Source of the DNA: Peribacillus folii
Lineage (GTDB): Bacteria > Bacillota > Bacilli > Bacillales > DSM-1321
Length of the DNA: 64,000 bases
Direction: 5' to 3'
NCBI RefSeq assembly: GCF_030271255.1
Contig: NZ_JASJOM010000006.1
Span: 295,638-359,637 of the forward strand
Below, one piece after another: positions 17,027 to 26,567 of this stretch; the stretch's first letter is position 1; each line of letters opens with the position of its first letter. The notes under the pieces were generated by a model. The model worked only from the letters and a program-made list of their open reading frames with translations, did not search any database and had not been told where the DNA came from. The position numbers and the translations under genes were made by a program.

Positions 17027-17803
17027 CTATCGCTCCATGACACGGTGCTTCAAATTAGGAAATACCTCTCGAATGTTAGCAATCTGAGATATGTCAATCT
17101 CTGTTTTTATGATCGTTTCTTCATCACCTCCCGCAGCCACAACAACTCCCCAAGGATCTACCACTTGGCTATGGCCGGCTAAAAGAACATCATTGGTATT
17201 TCCAACACAATTACTTGAAATCAAGAAGCACTGGTTTTCCAACGCCCGAACTGAATTGAATAATTTCCAATGCTCCAGTCTCCTATGCGGCCAAGCTGAT
17301 GTGACCAGAAGCAGTTCCGCCCCTAAATCCACTTCTGCGCGATACAATTCAGGAAATCTCAAATCATAGCAAGTTGATAATCCCATTTTCCCGAATTCAG
17401 TATCGACAACAGTCGTTTCATTTCCTCTTGTCAATATTTGCCCCTCTTTAGAGCCATATTGGAATAAATGCATTTTTCGGTAGGTTCCTATTAGTGTTCC
17501 ATCAGGAGCAAACAAGACGCTGGTGTTGTAGTATTTCCCATTATTTTTTTCTATGAAACTGCCTGCAAATATATATGAATTGACTTCTTTTGCCTTTGAG
17601 GAGAATTTCCGTACAAAATTCCCATCCATTTCTTCCGATTCCTCGATATATCGATTAAAAGAAAAGTACCCCGTTGCCCACGTTTCTGGCAAAACTATTA
17701 AATCTTGTCCTTTTAAGCCATCAATCATTGACTCGACCCGATTCATGCGATCATTTTTTGATTCATTATCCTTAATCTCCAATTGTATTGATGCGATTTT
17801 CAT
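17027..17803 (-). CDS. Carbon-nitrogen hydrolase (nitrilase superfamily; omega-amidase/MtnU-like)
   Basis: 258 aa alpha-beta-beta-alpha amidase. The full catalytic triad is visible: Glu40 in VLPETW, Lys110 in YRKMHLF, Cys145 in STCYDLRFPEL, plus a late AGHSQVVDPWG. Length and motifs resemble omega-amidases and B. subtilis MtnU, which deaminate keto-glutaramate-like compounds. An ureidopropionase-like role near the allantoin genes is possible but less likely for this subfamily. It lies 157 bp downstream of a GntR regulator on the same strand. Confidence 0.8.
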   Translation of the reverse strand: MKIASIQLEIKDNESKNDRMNRVESMIDGLKGQDLIVLPETWATGYFSFNRYIEESEEMDGNFVRKFSSKAKEVNSYIFAGSFIEKNNGKYYNTSVLFAPDGTLIGTYRKMHLFQYGSKEGQILTRGNETTVVDTEFGKMGLSTCYDLRFPELYRAEVDLGAELLLVTSAWPHRRLEHWKLFNSVRALENQCFLISSNCVGNTNDVLLAGHSQVVDPWGVVVAAGGDEETIIKTEIDISQIANIREVFPNLKHRVMER

Positions 17804-17960
17804 TTCTCCAACATCCTTTGCTTTATATTAGTTCCTTCACCAGTGGGAGTTGAATGGCTGCTCTATAAACTTATTTACCCTTGACCTGAGAACAATTATA
17901 AATGCACAATGAGCTAATTGTTATATCCCCCTCTATCACACTCAAGCATTTGATGGCAAA

Positions 17961-18632
17961 TCAGGAATGATCAACAATGATCAATGTTTCTTTTGTTTTC
18001 GATAAGTGGTTTAAAACCGCTCGTGAAGCCAGTTCGGAATTTTTCTCCTCTAATGCCTTGATAATCTGATGGTGTTCCTTTAAAACATTTGTCATTCTTC
18101 CATTCTTGCTTACTGCTTTTAACCCCATGAGCTGCGTAAGGTTGTGGAGATTGTTCAAGACCTGCTCCATTATTGTGAACTTCGCCAGTCTTGTCAGCGA
18201 TAGATGAAACTCAAGATCTAGCTTGATGAAATGCATGGCATCATCATTTTGCCATGCATCTTCCTGCTGCTTCAGGATTAATTTAAGTGGATTCAGCTGA
18301 ATGGGTGAGGTAATTTCTCTAGTAAGTTTTTTCACCGAATCAAGTTCAATGGCACTTCTTAGCAAAAAGATTTCGTCCTGTTCTCCGGGTGTAATCTTCC
18401 TAACCGTTAGGCCCTTCCTTGGAATGGAAACGAGCAATCCTTCCTTCACCAAATCTTGAATGGCCGCCCTTACAGGCGTTCTTGAAGTAGTCAGCCTTTC
18501 CGCTAATTGAACTTCAGTAACTATTTCATCACTGGTTATACCGCCAAATAAAATTGCTTTTTTGATTTGTTGATAAACTTTATCCTGTGTTGTTCTTTCC
18601 CTTTCGATCGGTTTTAATTGAATCCCTGCCAT
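17961..18632 (-). CDS. GntR-family regulator, FCD (FadR) subfamily
   Basis: 223 aa: winged helix about residues 12-78 (QLAERLTTSRTPVRAAIQDL recognition region) and an all-helical FCD ligand domain about 85-215 with conserved DLEFHLSL and EHHQIIKAL metal-ligand positions. Usually senses carboxylic acids. Ribosome site AAAAGGACGG lies upstream of ATG 18632. A perfect 14 bp palindrome 58 bp upstream is its likely operator. Divergent from the chromate transporter genes and upstream of the amidase gene. Confidence 0.87.
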   Translation of the reverse strand: MAGIQLKPIERERTTQDKVYQQIKKAILFGGITSDEIVTEVQLAERLTTSRTPVRAAIQDLVKEGLLVSIPRKGLTVRKITPGEQDEIFLLRSAIELDSVKKLTREITSPIQLNPLKLILKQQEDAWQNDDAMHFIKLDLEFHLSLTRLAKFTIMEQVLNNLHNLTQLMGLKAVSKNGRMTNVLKEHHQIIKALEEKNSELASRAVLNHLSKTKETLIIVDHS

Positions 18633-18689
18633 ATTAATCCGTCCTTTTGAAAAGTGTTTACAATTGGAGTCAGCATGACCATACCTAGG

Positions 18690-18703
18690 TTATGTATACA
18701 TAA
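18690..18703. promoter_or_regulatory. Perfect palindrome, likely GntR operator
   Basis: TTATGTATACATAA, a perfect 14 bp palindrome in the divergent region between the GntR gene and the chromate transporter genes. FCD-GntR proteins commonly bind TNGTATACNA-type sites. Confidence 0.55.
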
Positions 18704-18780
18704 TACATAACACACTAAACAGAGGTCAAATACATATTTTCATTTTTCTGAATCTTACCCCTTTTTCCTTAAGGAGGTTA

Positions 18781-18987
18781 ATGGACTGTGTCCGCTTGTT
18801 AGCTTATAAAGCATTCTCTCTCACCCTACTTGACTTAATGTTTCACGATATGGACATTATGGTTCTGGCAATTCCATTACTTTTCCCCTACGACGACTTA
18901 TATATATTCATATTTATCAATATTTCTTGTACTATACGAAAGGGGTTTTTGTTATCATTAGTTCATATTATTGGAAAACAAGGCTAA
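18781..18987 (+). CDS. Possible 68-aa leader ORF before the chromate transporter
   Basis: Frame opening ATG right after TAAGGAGGTTA (spacing only 3 nt, too short for comfort) and ending 20 bp before the transporter start. The product is hydrophobic without a recognisable family. Composition and position could equally mean a chance frame. Confidence 0.25.
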   Translation: MDCVRLLAYKAFSLTLLDLMFHDMDIMVLAIPLLFPYDDLYIFIFINISCTIRKGFLLSLVHIIGKQG

Positions 18988-19007
18988 GTTCTTAAGGAGG
19001 AAACGCT

Positions 19008-19595
19008 TTGAAAAGTCCTTATTCTGAATTAACGGTTGGAATGTTGCGGACGGGGATATTAGGTTTTGGCGGCGGACCATCTGTCATCCCGCTCATCCGT
19101 CACGAAGCCGTTTCCCGATATCAATGGCTCGATGATGAGGAATTTGGTGACACGCTAGCGATTGCCAATACGCTCCCGGGACCGATCGCCACCAAGATGG
19201 CAGCATACCTTGGTTATCAAGTAAGGGGGTGGCCGGGAGCCTTATTGAGTGTGGCCGCCCACGTTTTGCCCTCATGCCTTGCAATGGTTTTCTTGATTGG
19301 ATTCATTAATGTATTAAGCAATTCAGCAATCGTCGGCAATATGATTGCTGCTGTCATGCCAGTTGTCGCCGTCATGCTTGGACAAATGGCTTATGAGTTT
19401 GGCGAAAAGGCGATAAAAGGTTTAGGAACGGTGCTCGGCATCACCTTTTTTGCCATTTCCTTTATATTGCTCCAGACTGTATCCCTCCACCCAGGAATCG
19501 TGATCATGATTTTCCTTTTATATGGTGCATTCCACTTTAAATTAAAAGAAAAACTGAAAAACAAAAGGGCAGAAAGGAAGGAGGGGTCAGCATGA
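19008..19595 (+). CDS. Chromate transporter subunit, short-chain CHR family (first half)
   Basis: 195 aa membrane protein equal to one CHR domain: GILGFGGGPSVIPLI near residue 13-28, NTLPGPIATKMAAYLGYQV near 57-75, then four or five hydrophobic segments and a basic tail. TTG start with AAGGAGG 7 nt upstream. Short-chain CHR proteins work as heterologous pairs (YwrB/YwrA in B. subtilis) for chromate efflux. The pair here overlaps by 4 nt (ATGA), which supports a heterodimer. Confidence 0.85.
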   Translation: MKSPYSELTVGMLRTGILGFGGGPSVIPLIRHEAVSRYQWLDDEEFGDTLAIANTLPGPIATKMAAYLGYQVRGWPGALLSVAAHVLPSCLAMVFLIGFINVLSNSAIVGNMIAAVMPVVAVMLGQMAYEFGEKAIKGLGTVLGITFFAISFILLQTVSLHPGIVIMIFLLYGAFHFKLKEKLKNKRAERKEGSA

Positions 19596-20146
19596 TGGGC
19601 TTCATCATCCCAATTGGGGCTGCTGTTTTTCTTGCGTTCTTCATTGCCAATCTGCTTGGTTATGGAGGAGGGCCCGCCTCCATCCCATTAATGTATGATC
19701 AAATCGTAAACCGTTACGGCTGGCTCGATAATGCCGAATTCTCACAAATGCTCGCACTGGGAAATTCTCTTCCAGGCCCAATTGCCACAAAAATTGCCGC
19801 TTATGTCGGATATGATGTGTATGGCTGGCCAGGTTTTATAGCTGCCTTGGCCGGCACCATCATCCCTTCAGCTGTAGCCTTGATTTTTTTATTGAAAATC
19901 CTTCGCAAATTCAAGCATTCACCGATCGTAAAAGGAATGTCTTTGCTGGTACAGCCCGTAATCGCGATCATGATGTTATTGCTTACCTGGAGCATGGCCG
20001 CAGATGCCGTCGGTTCGATCGGTTACATCCATTCGATCATCATCGCCGCCTTGGCCTTCTTGGCTTTGGGTAAATTCAAAATACATCCCGCATTCGTAAT
20101 CATCCTTGCATTTGCCTACGGCGGCCTGATCATTCCCAACTTATAA
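19592..20146 (+). CDS. Chromate transporter subunit, short-chain CHR family (second half)
   Basis: 184 aa partner of the preceding gene: LLGYGGGPASIPLMYDQIV near residue 22-40 and NSLPGPIATKIAAYVGYDV near 60-78, followed by hydrophobic segments. The proline-glycine-rich motifs are the CHR signature. Start ATG overlaps the previous stop by 4 nt. A clean terminator follows. Sulfate or another oxyanion may be the natural substrate. Confidence 0.85.
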   Translation: MMGFIIPIGAAVFLAFFIANLLGYGGGPASIPLMYDQIVNRYGWLDNAEFSQMLALGNSLPGPIATKIAAYVGYDVYGWPGFIAALAGTIIPSAVALIFLLKILRKFKHSPIVKGMSLLVQPVIAIMMLLLTWSMAADAVGSIGYIHSIIIAALAFLALGKFKIHPAFVIILAFAYGGLIIPNL

Positions 20147-20149
20147 TAT

Positions 20150-20179
20150 AAAAAACCCCAACATCAAGTGGGGTTTTTC
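20150..20179 (+). terminator. Terminator of the chromate transporter operon
   Basis: AAAAACCCCA...TGGGGTTTTT stem-loop followed by T/C-rich sequence just after the second CHR gene. Confidence 0.8.
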
Positions 20180-20286
20180 TACATTATGACCTCGATAACA
20201 ACTGCATGCCTTGAAACCATCATTGTCTTCAGTAAACCTATAAAGGAAACTTATATGTCCTTTTCAATTTTCCGTCCGTCGTGTTT

Positions 20287-21585
20287 TTAATGTATGATCC
20301 GGAGCCAAAAATAAAGCCCGATCAATGTAATCAATAATGTAGGAACGGTCAGGATGAACCCGACCTTGAAATAGTACCCCCAGGTGATCTTGATACCTTT
20401 CCCCTTCAATACATGCAGCCAAAGCAGCGTGGCCAAGGACCCTATCGGTGTGATTTTCGGTCCTAAATCAGAGCCGATCACATTCGCATAAATCAGAGCC
20501 TCTTTAATCGGCACGGTTGTTTGTACCTCGGCAATCGCCAAGGCATCAATCATGACCGTTGGAAGATTGTTCATGAAGGAAGAAAGAACCGCTGCAATGA
20601 ACCCCATGATGATCGCAGCCGCAAATAATCCCTGATCCGCCGTCGCCTGAATGACATCAGCCAACAAGCTGGTCAAGCCGACATTTTTCAATCCGTACAC
20701 GACTACATACATCCCAATCGAAAAGAAAACGATATCCCACGGTGCCCCTTTCATTACATGTTTCACATCCACTATAGGACTTTTCCTTGCCAGTACTATC
20801 AGGAAAAGCGCAATTGCGCCTGCAATGAAGGATACAGGAATGCCGATGAATTCACTAACGAAATATCCAAAAAGCAAAATCGCAAGGATCAGCCATGAAA
20901 TCTTGAACAGTTTTGGGTCGTTGACCGCTTCTGCAGGCTTCTTTACATGCTCTGCAACATATGTAATAGGGATCTGCTGCTTAAAAAATAAGTACAGGAC
21001 CAAGATGCTTGCACCTAAACTGATTAAGGTAGGAATGATCATCCTGCTGGCATATTCGCCAAAACCAATCCCAAAAAAATCTGCCGAAACAATATTCACT
21101 AAATTGCTTATCACCAAGGGCAAGGAAGTCGTATCTGCGATAAATCCACTTGCCATTATGAACGGCAGCACCAATTTGTCTTCAAAGTTCAATGCGCGGA
21201 CCATCGCAAGCACGATTGGGGTCAGGATCAGGGCCGCTCCGTCATTGGCAAAAAACGCTGCGGTTATTGCTCCCAATACCAATACCAAAACAAATAAACG
21301 GACACCCCGGCCGTCAGCAAGACGGGCCATATGGAGCGCTGCCCATTCAAAGAAACCCACTTCGTCCAATATCAACGAAATGATGATCAAAGCGACAAAT
21401 GTCAATGTCGCATTCCAGACGATTTGCGTCACATCACTTACATCCTGAAAAGAAACCACATTGAATAACAATGCGATGATTGCCCCGCCGCAGGCACTCC
21501 ATCCTATTCCAAGACCCTTGGGCTGCCAAATGACCAATACCAACGTGACAAGAAAAATGATGATCGCCAATACAATTGAATTCAT
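20287..21585 (-). CDS. arsB: Arsenical pump membrane protein ArsB
   Basis: 432 aa, about 11-12 membrane segments, closely resembling E. coli ArsB throughout: [15 protein letters not shown] near the N-terminus, [14 protein letters not shown] near 110, [19 protein letters not shown] near 147-165, and [19 protein letters not shown] near 370-388. Exports arsenite/antimonite by proton exchange, or with an ArsA ATPase (none nearby). No arsR, arsC or arsD neighbour is present, so regulation is unclear. The ribosome site before ATG 21585 is weak (GGAG lies about 20 nt upstream). Confidence 0.9.
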   Translation of the reverse strand: MNSIVLAIIIFLVTLVLVIWQPKGLGIGWSACGGAIIALLFNVVSFQDVSDVTQIVWNATLTFVALIIISLILDEVGFFEWAALHMARLADGRGVRLFVLVLVLGAITAAFFANDGAALILTPIVLAMVRALNFEDKLVLPFIMASGFIADTTSLPLVISNLVNIVSADFFGIGFGEYASRMIIPTLISLGASILVLYLFFKQQIPITYVAEHVKKPAEAVNDPKLFKISWLILAILLFGYFVSEFIGIPVSFIAGAIALFLIVLARKSPIVDVKHVMKGAPWDIVFFSIGMYVVVYGLKNVGLTSLLADVIQATADQGLFAAAIIMGFIAAVLSSFMNNLPTVMIDALAIAEVQTTVPIKEALIYANVIGSDLGPKITPIGSLATLLWLHVLKGKGIKITWGYYFKVGFILTVPTLLITLIGLYFWLRIIH

Positions 21586-21690
21586 GATATACGCACCACT
21601 CGCAACTCCTTCTACAAAACTATCTCTTAACTATATAAGAATAATAGTTTCGACACAATCCGTACGCTTCAACGCTCCAGAGGTTTGCTT

Positions 21691-22419
21691 TCAATACTTC
21701 CCTTCCAGTTCATTCTCATGCACCTGGATAACAGCCTCGACAAATTCATCTCCTGTGGAATAGCTATTACCGGTAAAGGAGATGTGAGGAAATGTTTCTT
21801 TCCCCTTGGCATCATGAAAACTGGCGACCACCTGAAGCCCACCTTCCAGTCCCAAAAATTCATTCTGTCCATCGCTTGACTGTATTTCCCCATATTGTTT
21901 TATAAGCTCCTGCCAATGATCAGGAAACGATTCGGCTCCGTACATTTTGCCTTCAAGCGGAATGCGGTGCATCATTCCCATTCTTGGTTGATAGGTCGCC
22001 AATTCCCCTGACACCATGAAATCCCTTTCCTTCTTTACAAAAATGCTGATTTCACCAACTTCATCTTTAGGATTTAAATTCCACATGATTACTGCTTCTT
22101 CCCCTCCATTCCAAACCATAGGCTGACCGCCTCCACTTACGGAAGCTGCAATCCATTCATTATTCTTCCATACCCAAAAGCTCATTCCATATCCATCATC
22201 TTCACTAATAAAAGGGACAAATACATGCCTATCATCCAAAAAGATTCGGTCTTGAATGATCTTTGGCCGAATCTCGGAAAAAAATGAGGTAATCCGTTCG
22301 ATGACTTGCTCATCCGAAGGGAAAGGGTCAGGGTCTTTTGGAAAATTAATAAAAGAAAGAATTCCTATAATCAATAATACCGGAGCCAATAAAATGAACT
22401 TTTTTGTTTTTCTACCCAT
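21691..22419 (-). CDS. Hypothetical membrane-anchored protein
   Basis: About 242 aa from ATG 22419: one N-terminal membrane anchor (FILLAPVLLIIGILSFI) followed by an extracellular domain of about 215 aa rich in Trp/Gly/Asp, without cysteines and without a motif I recognise. The ATG overlaps the upstream stop by 8 nt (ATGGGTAG), so it is translationally coupled to the upstream gene. A slightly longer start at 22434 is open. Possibly a stress-sensing or cell-envelope protein; no function can be assigned. Confidence 0.65.
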   Translation of the reverse strand: MGRKTKKFILLAPVLLIIGILSFINFPKDPDPFPSDEQVIERITSFFSEIRPKIIQDRIFLDDRHVFVPFISEDDGYGMSFWVWKNNEWIAASVSGGGQPMVWNGGEEAVIMWNLNPKDEVGEISIFVKKERDFMVSGELATYQPRMGMMHRIPLEGKMYGAESFPDHWQELIKQYGEIQSSDGQNEFLGLEGGLQVVASFHDAKGKETFPHISFTGNSYSTGDEFVEAVIQVHENELEGKY

Positions 22420-23140
22420 TATCCGCAACACCACCGTTAAAAATCGATTCCTTAAGCCTGAAGTAAACCTGACGCCCTTTATTAGGTGTAATCAGTACTC
22501 CCTTTCCATCTTCTTCAATGAAGATGATGACCTTAAGTCCGCCTCCCTTCGCAGGAACCGTTCCGGCCAACACATAGGGAAATTTCTCCTTGTGCCCGTC
22601 CGCTTCAAGAATTCGGTAATACCAAGATTCACTATCAAGCCTTTTTTGAGTCATCGTATCCAGCATTTTTTCAAGCTTTGCTTGATTTAAGGTTAATTCT
22701 TTCGCGTTCGGGTGGGTCGCTATCAATGTTGCCTTTTTAACATTCATCATGTATGTAGACGGTACATCCTTCGGATACATGATTCCATCAAGAGGTATGG
22801 CTAAAAGTAAAAACGCGAAAAAAATGAGATTCGCTAAAAATCCGAACCAGGCAAATCGGCGGAATTGCTGCCACCTGGCAAGGTTCCCTCGCATTCCCAA
22901 AAACAATGAGAGGAGGGCCACACCGATTGGAAATATTGGTATGCTGATGTCCTTACCCGCTAGATTAATAGTGAAATGAAAAGCAAACGACCCAATAATT
23001 GTGGCGACAAAAGCCTTCCAAATCTTAGGTGAATCCGTTTTTTTCCTATAAATACTGACAAACACTATCCCAATCAGTATGTAACCGGACGCCGTAACAA
23101 TTAAAGATGGTGCATGACTATATTTCTCAAAATTAAGCAT
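22412..23140 (-). CDS. Hypothetical membrane protein
   Basis: 242 aa: four hydrophobic segments (about residues 12-30, 42-60, 66-84, 95-118) then a soluble C-terminal domain of about 120 aa ending in a basic stretch. No recognised family. The downstream gene overlaps it and both C-terminal domains seem exposed on the same side, so the two products may work together. Confidence 0.65.
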   Translation of the reverse strand: MLNFEKYSHAPSLIVTASGYILIGIVFVSIYRKKTDSPKIWKAFVATIIGSFAFHFTINLAGKDISIPIFPIGVALLSLFLGMRGNLARWQQFRRFAWFGFLANLIFFAFLLLAIPLDGIMYPKDVPSTYMMNVKKATLIATHPNAKELTLNQAKLEKMLDTMTQKRLDSESWYYRILEADGHKEKFPYVLAGTVPAKGGGLKVIIFIEEDGKGVLITPNKGRQVYFRLKESIFNGGVADNG

Positions 23141-23317
23141 ACCTACTGAAATTCTCCTTTACCGAACTTTCGCTTTCAAACTAATGTATCGGAATACCTA
23201 CACAATACCATATTTATCCTTAGTTGTAAGTGAAAATAGGCTGCTCCCCCTCATCGAGAATGGAAAAGCGGGGTTAACAGCCTGCTTAAGGCGGGACAAG
23301 CGTCCATACTCTATTCC

Positions 23318-23440
23318 TCAATCCTTTGCTTGAAAGGTCTTGGCAATCGTTTTGTATTCTTCCTCGTTGATAATGCCGATTTTTTTGAATAAAGCCGAAT
23401 ACGCCATTATTTTTTTTTGGGTACGGTTTGTACAATTCAT
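23318..23440 (-). CDS. Small hypothetical protein, 40 aa
   Basis: ATG 23440 has AAAAAAGGAG about 9 nt upstream. The 40 aa product begins MNCTNRTQKK and ends in KKIGIINEEEYKTIAKTF plus a short tail, which looks like the short helical SHOCT-type C-terminal module (oligomerisation) found on other proteins. I cannot assign a role. Confidence 0.5.
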   Translation of the reverse strand: MNCTNRTQKKIMAYSALFKKIGIINEEEYKTIAKTFQAKD

Positions 23441-23713
23441 ACAATTCAGCTCCTTTTTTACATTATATTCACTGGTGACAAAATGTTTCCTTCATGCAAC
23501 AAATTTTGTAACGACAAAATATGGAAACCTATCATTCCTTCCCTTTTACTCTCGAACCGGATTATGGCAGATTAAGCTGCTATAAAAATATCGCAGTCCT
23601 GCTTGTTTCCTAGCTTCTTTCAGATTATGTTTAGTAAATGGAAGGAATGTGGCGAACCTACATAATTCCTGCATATTTTTCAGCTATAATGACTTTAATA
23701 GAAGGTGAATAAC

Positions 23714-25087
23714 TTGAAAATTTCATTGAAGCTAGGACTCTATATATTTTTAAGCATTTTGCTACTGGAAACGGTTTCGATGCTTTACTTGCATAATCAC
23801 GTCATCCAATCCCGTATCAATCAAGAATTGGAATCATTAAAATCGCGGGGCAACAGTCATCGTGATGTATTGGAGCTGTCATATTCCAAGGGAACCCTTG
23901 AGCATATCGGCCTGATGGAATCCCATACAGATACAGATGTCGTGATAACGAACTCAACAGGCGATATTCTGGAGACTTCGGAAATGGTAAATGCAGCGAT
24001 GAAAGCAATCTTACGTAAGAATCTCCCTCAAATTTCACGGAACGGCTTGATTATCCAATCAACCTGGAAGAATGAACCATATATCGCTACTGTAACACCC
24101 TTCAACAGTAAAAATGAACAGGAAGGCTATGTTTATATGTTCAAAAATACAGGTGATGTAGAAGAATTAATCGACCAGTTGAATAAGCACTTCCTTTTTG
24201 CGACAGTATTGCTTCTTTTCTTCATGCTGATCATCATCTATTTCTTATCAAAAGCCCTGACCAGACCACTAATCGCCATGAAAGAGGCGACCACTAAATT
24301 AAGCGAAGGGAACTTCTCGGTAATTGTACCGATTCGATCACATGATGAACTTGGCGAACTTGCCCAATCAATACAAAGCTTGGCTAATGAATTGAATTAT
24401 TTAAAAAAGGAACGAAATGAATTCTTGGCGAGCATTTCCCATGAATTGCGCACTCCTCTCACTTATATTAAAGGCTATGCTGATATTGCCCGTAGAAAAG
24501 ACCTGGATTCTTCTTCTGAAATAACGTCATATTTGGAAATCATCCATGATGAATCACAACGGTTAAACAGATTATTGGATGAACTGTTCAATATGGCTAA
24601 AATGGATTTGCATACCTATACCATTTCAAAACAAACCATCCGTCTTTCTTCATACCTGCAATCGATTCGTGAAAAGGTGCTGCCAGCCTTTACGAATAAA
24701 AAGATGCAGTTGCAGCTCGATTGCGAGGAAGATCTAATCATCAATTTGGATCCCGCAAGGTTCGAGCAAATCATGCTTAACCTGCTGGATAATGCCTTGA
24801 AATACTCGAATGAAAATACCGTCTCTGCCATCAAAGCAAAAAGATTGCCTGATAGTATCTCCATTTCCATCATTGATCAAGGGATGGGTATCCCAGATGA
24901 AGACATCCCGCATATCTTTGACCGTTTATACCGTGTCGAGAAATCACGCGCACGAGATACCGGCGGATTCGGTTTGGGACTCTCCATCGTCAAACAATTA
25001 GTGGAGATTCAAGGAGGAGCCATTTCAGTTACAAGCACCTTGGGCCAAGGCACGTGCTTCACGATCAAATTCAAAGGAGATAATTAA
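23714..25087 (+). CDS. Sensor histidine kinase
   Basis: Membrane sensor kinase: TM1 about residue 8-28, extracellular sensor of about 130 aa, TM2 about 160-180, HAMP about 180-235, HisKA with SISHELRTPL (His about 243), HATPase with LLDNALKYS N-box, DQGMGIP and GGFGLGLSIV nucleotide motifs. Start preferred at TTG 23714, with AGAAGGTGA upstream; GTG 23705 is the alternative. The ATG of the response regulator follows the stop directly, so the two form a pair. Confidence 0.9.
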   Translation: MKISLKLGLYIFLSILLLETVSMLYLHNHVIQSRINQELESLKSRGNSHRDVLELSYSKGTLEHIGLMESHTDTDVVITNSTGDILETSEMVNAAMKAILRKNLPQISRNGLIIQSTWKNEPYIATVTPFNSKNEQEGYVYMFKNTGDVEELIDQLNKHFLFATVLLLFFMLIIIYFLSKALTRPLIAMKEATTKLSEGNFSVIVPIRSHDELGELAQSIQSLANELNYLKKERNEFLASISHELRTPLTYIKGYADIARRKDLDSSSEITSYLEIIHDESQRLNRLLDELFNMAKMDLHTYTISKQTIRLSSYLQSIREKVLPAFTNKKMQLQLDCEEDLIINLDPARFEQIMLNLLDNALKYSNENTVSAIKAKRLPDSISISIIDQGMGIPDEDIPHIFDRLYRVEKSRARDTGGFGLGLSIVKQLVEIQGGAISVTSTLGQGTCFTIKFKGDN

Positions 25088-25765
25088 ATGAAGACTGCAG
25101 TTCTGGTAGATGATGAAAAAAGGATGATGGATCTGATAGAGTTGTATCTTGCTCCTCACGGCTATACATGCATAAAGAAGGACTCCGCACATGAAGCACT
25201 ACTGTTCTTGAAGCATAACCACGCTGACATCGTCATTCTTGATGTAATGATGCCTGAAATGGATGGATGGGAAGCCTGTAAACGGATTCGGTCCTTTTCT
25301 GCCATTCCGATCATCATGCTCACCGCACGGGATGCAGCGGAGGAAATGGTGAAAGGGTTAAAAAATGGTGCCGATGACTATATAACGAAGCCTTTTAATG
25401 GAGATGTTCTATTGGCCAGAATCGAAGCTGTGTCGCGACGGGTGCAAAATCGCGAAATCGACGGCGTGTTCTTTAAAGGATTACAATTAAATGAATCCGC
25501 TTATGAAGTGCATTATCAATCCAAGGCCATTTCATTTACGCCGAAAGAATTTTCCTTGCTATGCTTGTTTTTAAAATCACCTGCTCAAGTGTATTCCAGA
25601 AATCACCTGCTTTCAGCCATCTGGGGTTTCGGCTCGGACACGGAAGATCGGACGATCGATTCCCACATTCGAAATATTAGGGAGAAACTGCGCCATGCCG
25701 GTTTTCCGGTGGATATGCATTTGAAAACGGTTTGGGGCGTCGGATATAAATGGAGTTCGTCTTGA
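25088..25765 (+). CDS. Response regulator, OmpR/PhoB family
   Basis: 225 aa: receiver domain with acidic pair DDE near 8-10, phospho-acceptor Asp52, Thr79 and Lys101, then a winged-helix DNA-binding domain about 128-223 (FTPKEFSLL, GVGYKW end). Partner of the kinase immediately upstream. Its target is likely the co-transcribed VTT gene and others outside the operon. Confidence 0.92.
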   Translation: MKTAVLVDDEKRMMDLIELYLAPHGYTCIKKDSAHEALLFLKHNHADIVILDVMMPEMDGWEACKRIRSFSAIPIIMLTARDAAEEMVKGLKNGADDYITKPFNGDVLLARIEAVSRRVQNREIDGVFFKGLQLNESAYEVHYQSKAISFTPKEFSLLCLFLKSPAQVYSRNHLLSAIWGFGSDTEDRTIDSHIRNIREKLRHAGFPVDMHLKTVWGVGYKWSSS

Positions 25766-26313
25766 TCTACATGCATTTCATTTCCGAGGCAATAGCATCA
25801 AGCGGTCACTTGTCCATTGTTGTCAGTATAGTCTTGAACATTCTGATTAGCGTGCTTGGTTTTATACCCAGCGTTTTCATCACTGCAGCCAATATCACAG
25901 TGTTTGGATTCCAAGGGGGCTTGATCGTTTCTTATTTAGGGGAGACCATAGGAGCGGCAGTGAGCTTTTTATTATATCGGAAAGGCATTCAAGCAATTCA
26001 ACCAAAATTCATGAAAAACCGTTGGATCATGAGGCTGCAAAACTCACAAGGATCCCCTGCCTTTGGGATGATCCTCTTGCTTAGGCTCCTTCCTTTCATT
26101 CCTTCGGGCGTGATTAACCTTGCTGCAGCATTGAGTAAGACGAGCCTCCTGATTTTCTTCATCGCCACATCGATTGGAAAGCTGCCCGCCCTCCTGCTTG
26201 AAGCCTACTCGGTGAAACAAGCATTGAATGCTTCAGATGAAGCGAAAATAATTTTGGTGCTGCTGCTTTTCATTTTCGCAGCCCTCTATTACGTTAAAAG
26301 AAAAAAACAATAA
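25762..26313 (+). CDS. TVP38/TMEM64 (VTT domain) membrane protein
   Basis: About 183 aa with four to five membrane segments and the VTT/SNARE-associated signature: FIPSVFITAANITVFGFQGG near 35-55, GETIGAAVSFLLYR near 62-76 and LRLLPFIPSGVINLAAAL near 110-127. Start taken as TTG 25762, with TGGAG 6 nt upstream and a TTGA overlap with the response-regulator stop; ATG 25750 or 25771 are options. VTT proteins are linked to lipid scrambling and envelope homeostasis. Co-transcription with a two-component system suggests an envelope-stress response. Confidence 0.85.
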   Translation: MIYMHFISEAIASSGHLSIVVSIVLNILISVLGFIPSVFITAANITVFGFQGGLIVSYLGETIGAAVSFLLYRKGIQAIQPKFMKNRWIMRLQNSQGSPAFGMILLLRLLPFIPSGVINLAAALSKTSLLIFFIATSIGKLPALLLEAYSVKQALNASDEAKIILVLLLFIFAALYYVKRKKQ

Positions 26314-26399
26314 AACAATCAAGGGCATCATGTCAGCCACGGGAAAGAACTATCCTCCCTGGGCAAATTGAGTGAGGACCAACCGAGAAAATTCCGGCA

Positions 26400-26567
26400 T
26401 CATTCTTTTCCCTTCATCACGTCCTTCAATCGCGAAAGGTCCTGTCCGCGATTATTTAATCCTTTACATGCTGCGAATGGCTTCGCGGCTTTTACCTTTT
26501 TAATGAAACGGTCCTGTAATGACTCTACCATTGCAGGATCGAAGTAGTCGATCGAGTTAACACCGAC
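26400..26567 (-). pseudogene. Open-frame remnant, unknown
   Basis: A protein-like frame of about 55 codons without a ribosome site (internal ATG 26531; segment SLQDRFIKKVKAAKPFAA). Possibly the tail of a lost gene. The remainder of 26314-26940 shows no gene, only AT-rich DNA. Confidence 0.25.

Noticed and set aside
20651..21448. 265-codon open frame on the plus strand
   Set aside because: It is fully antisense to arsB, which has clear homology and codon structure; no ribosome site.
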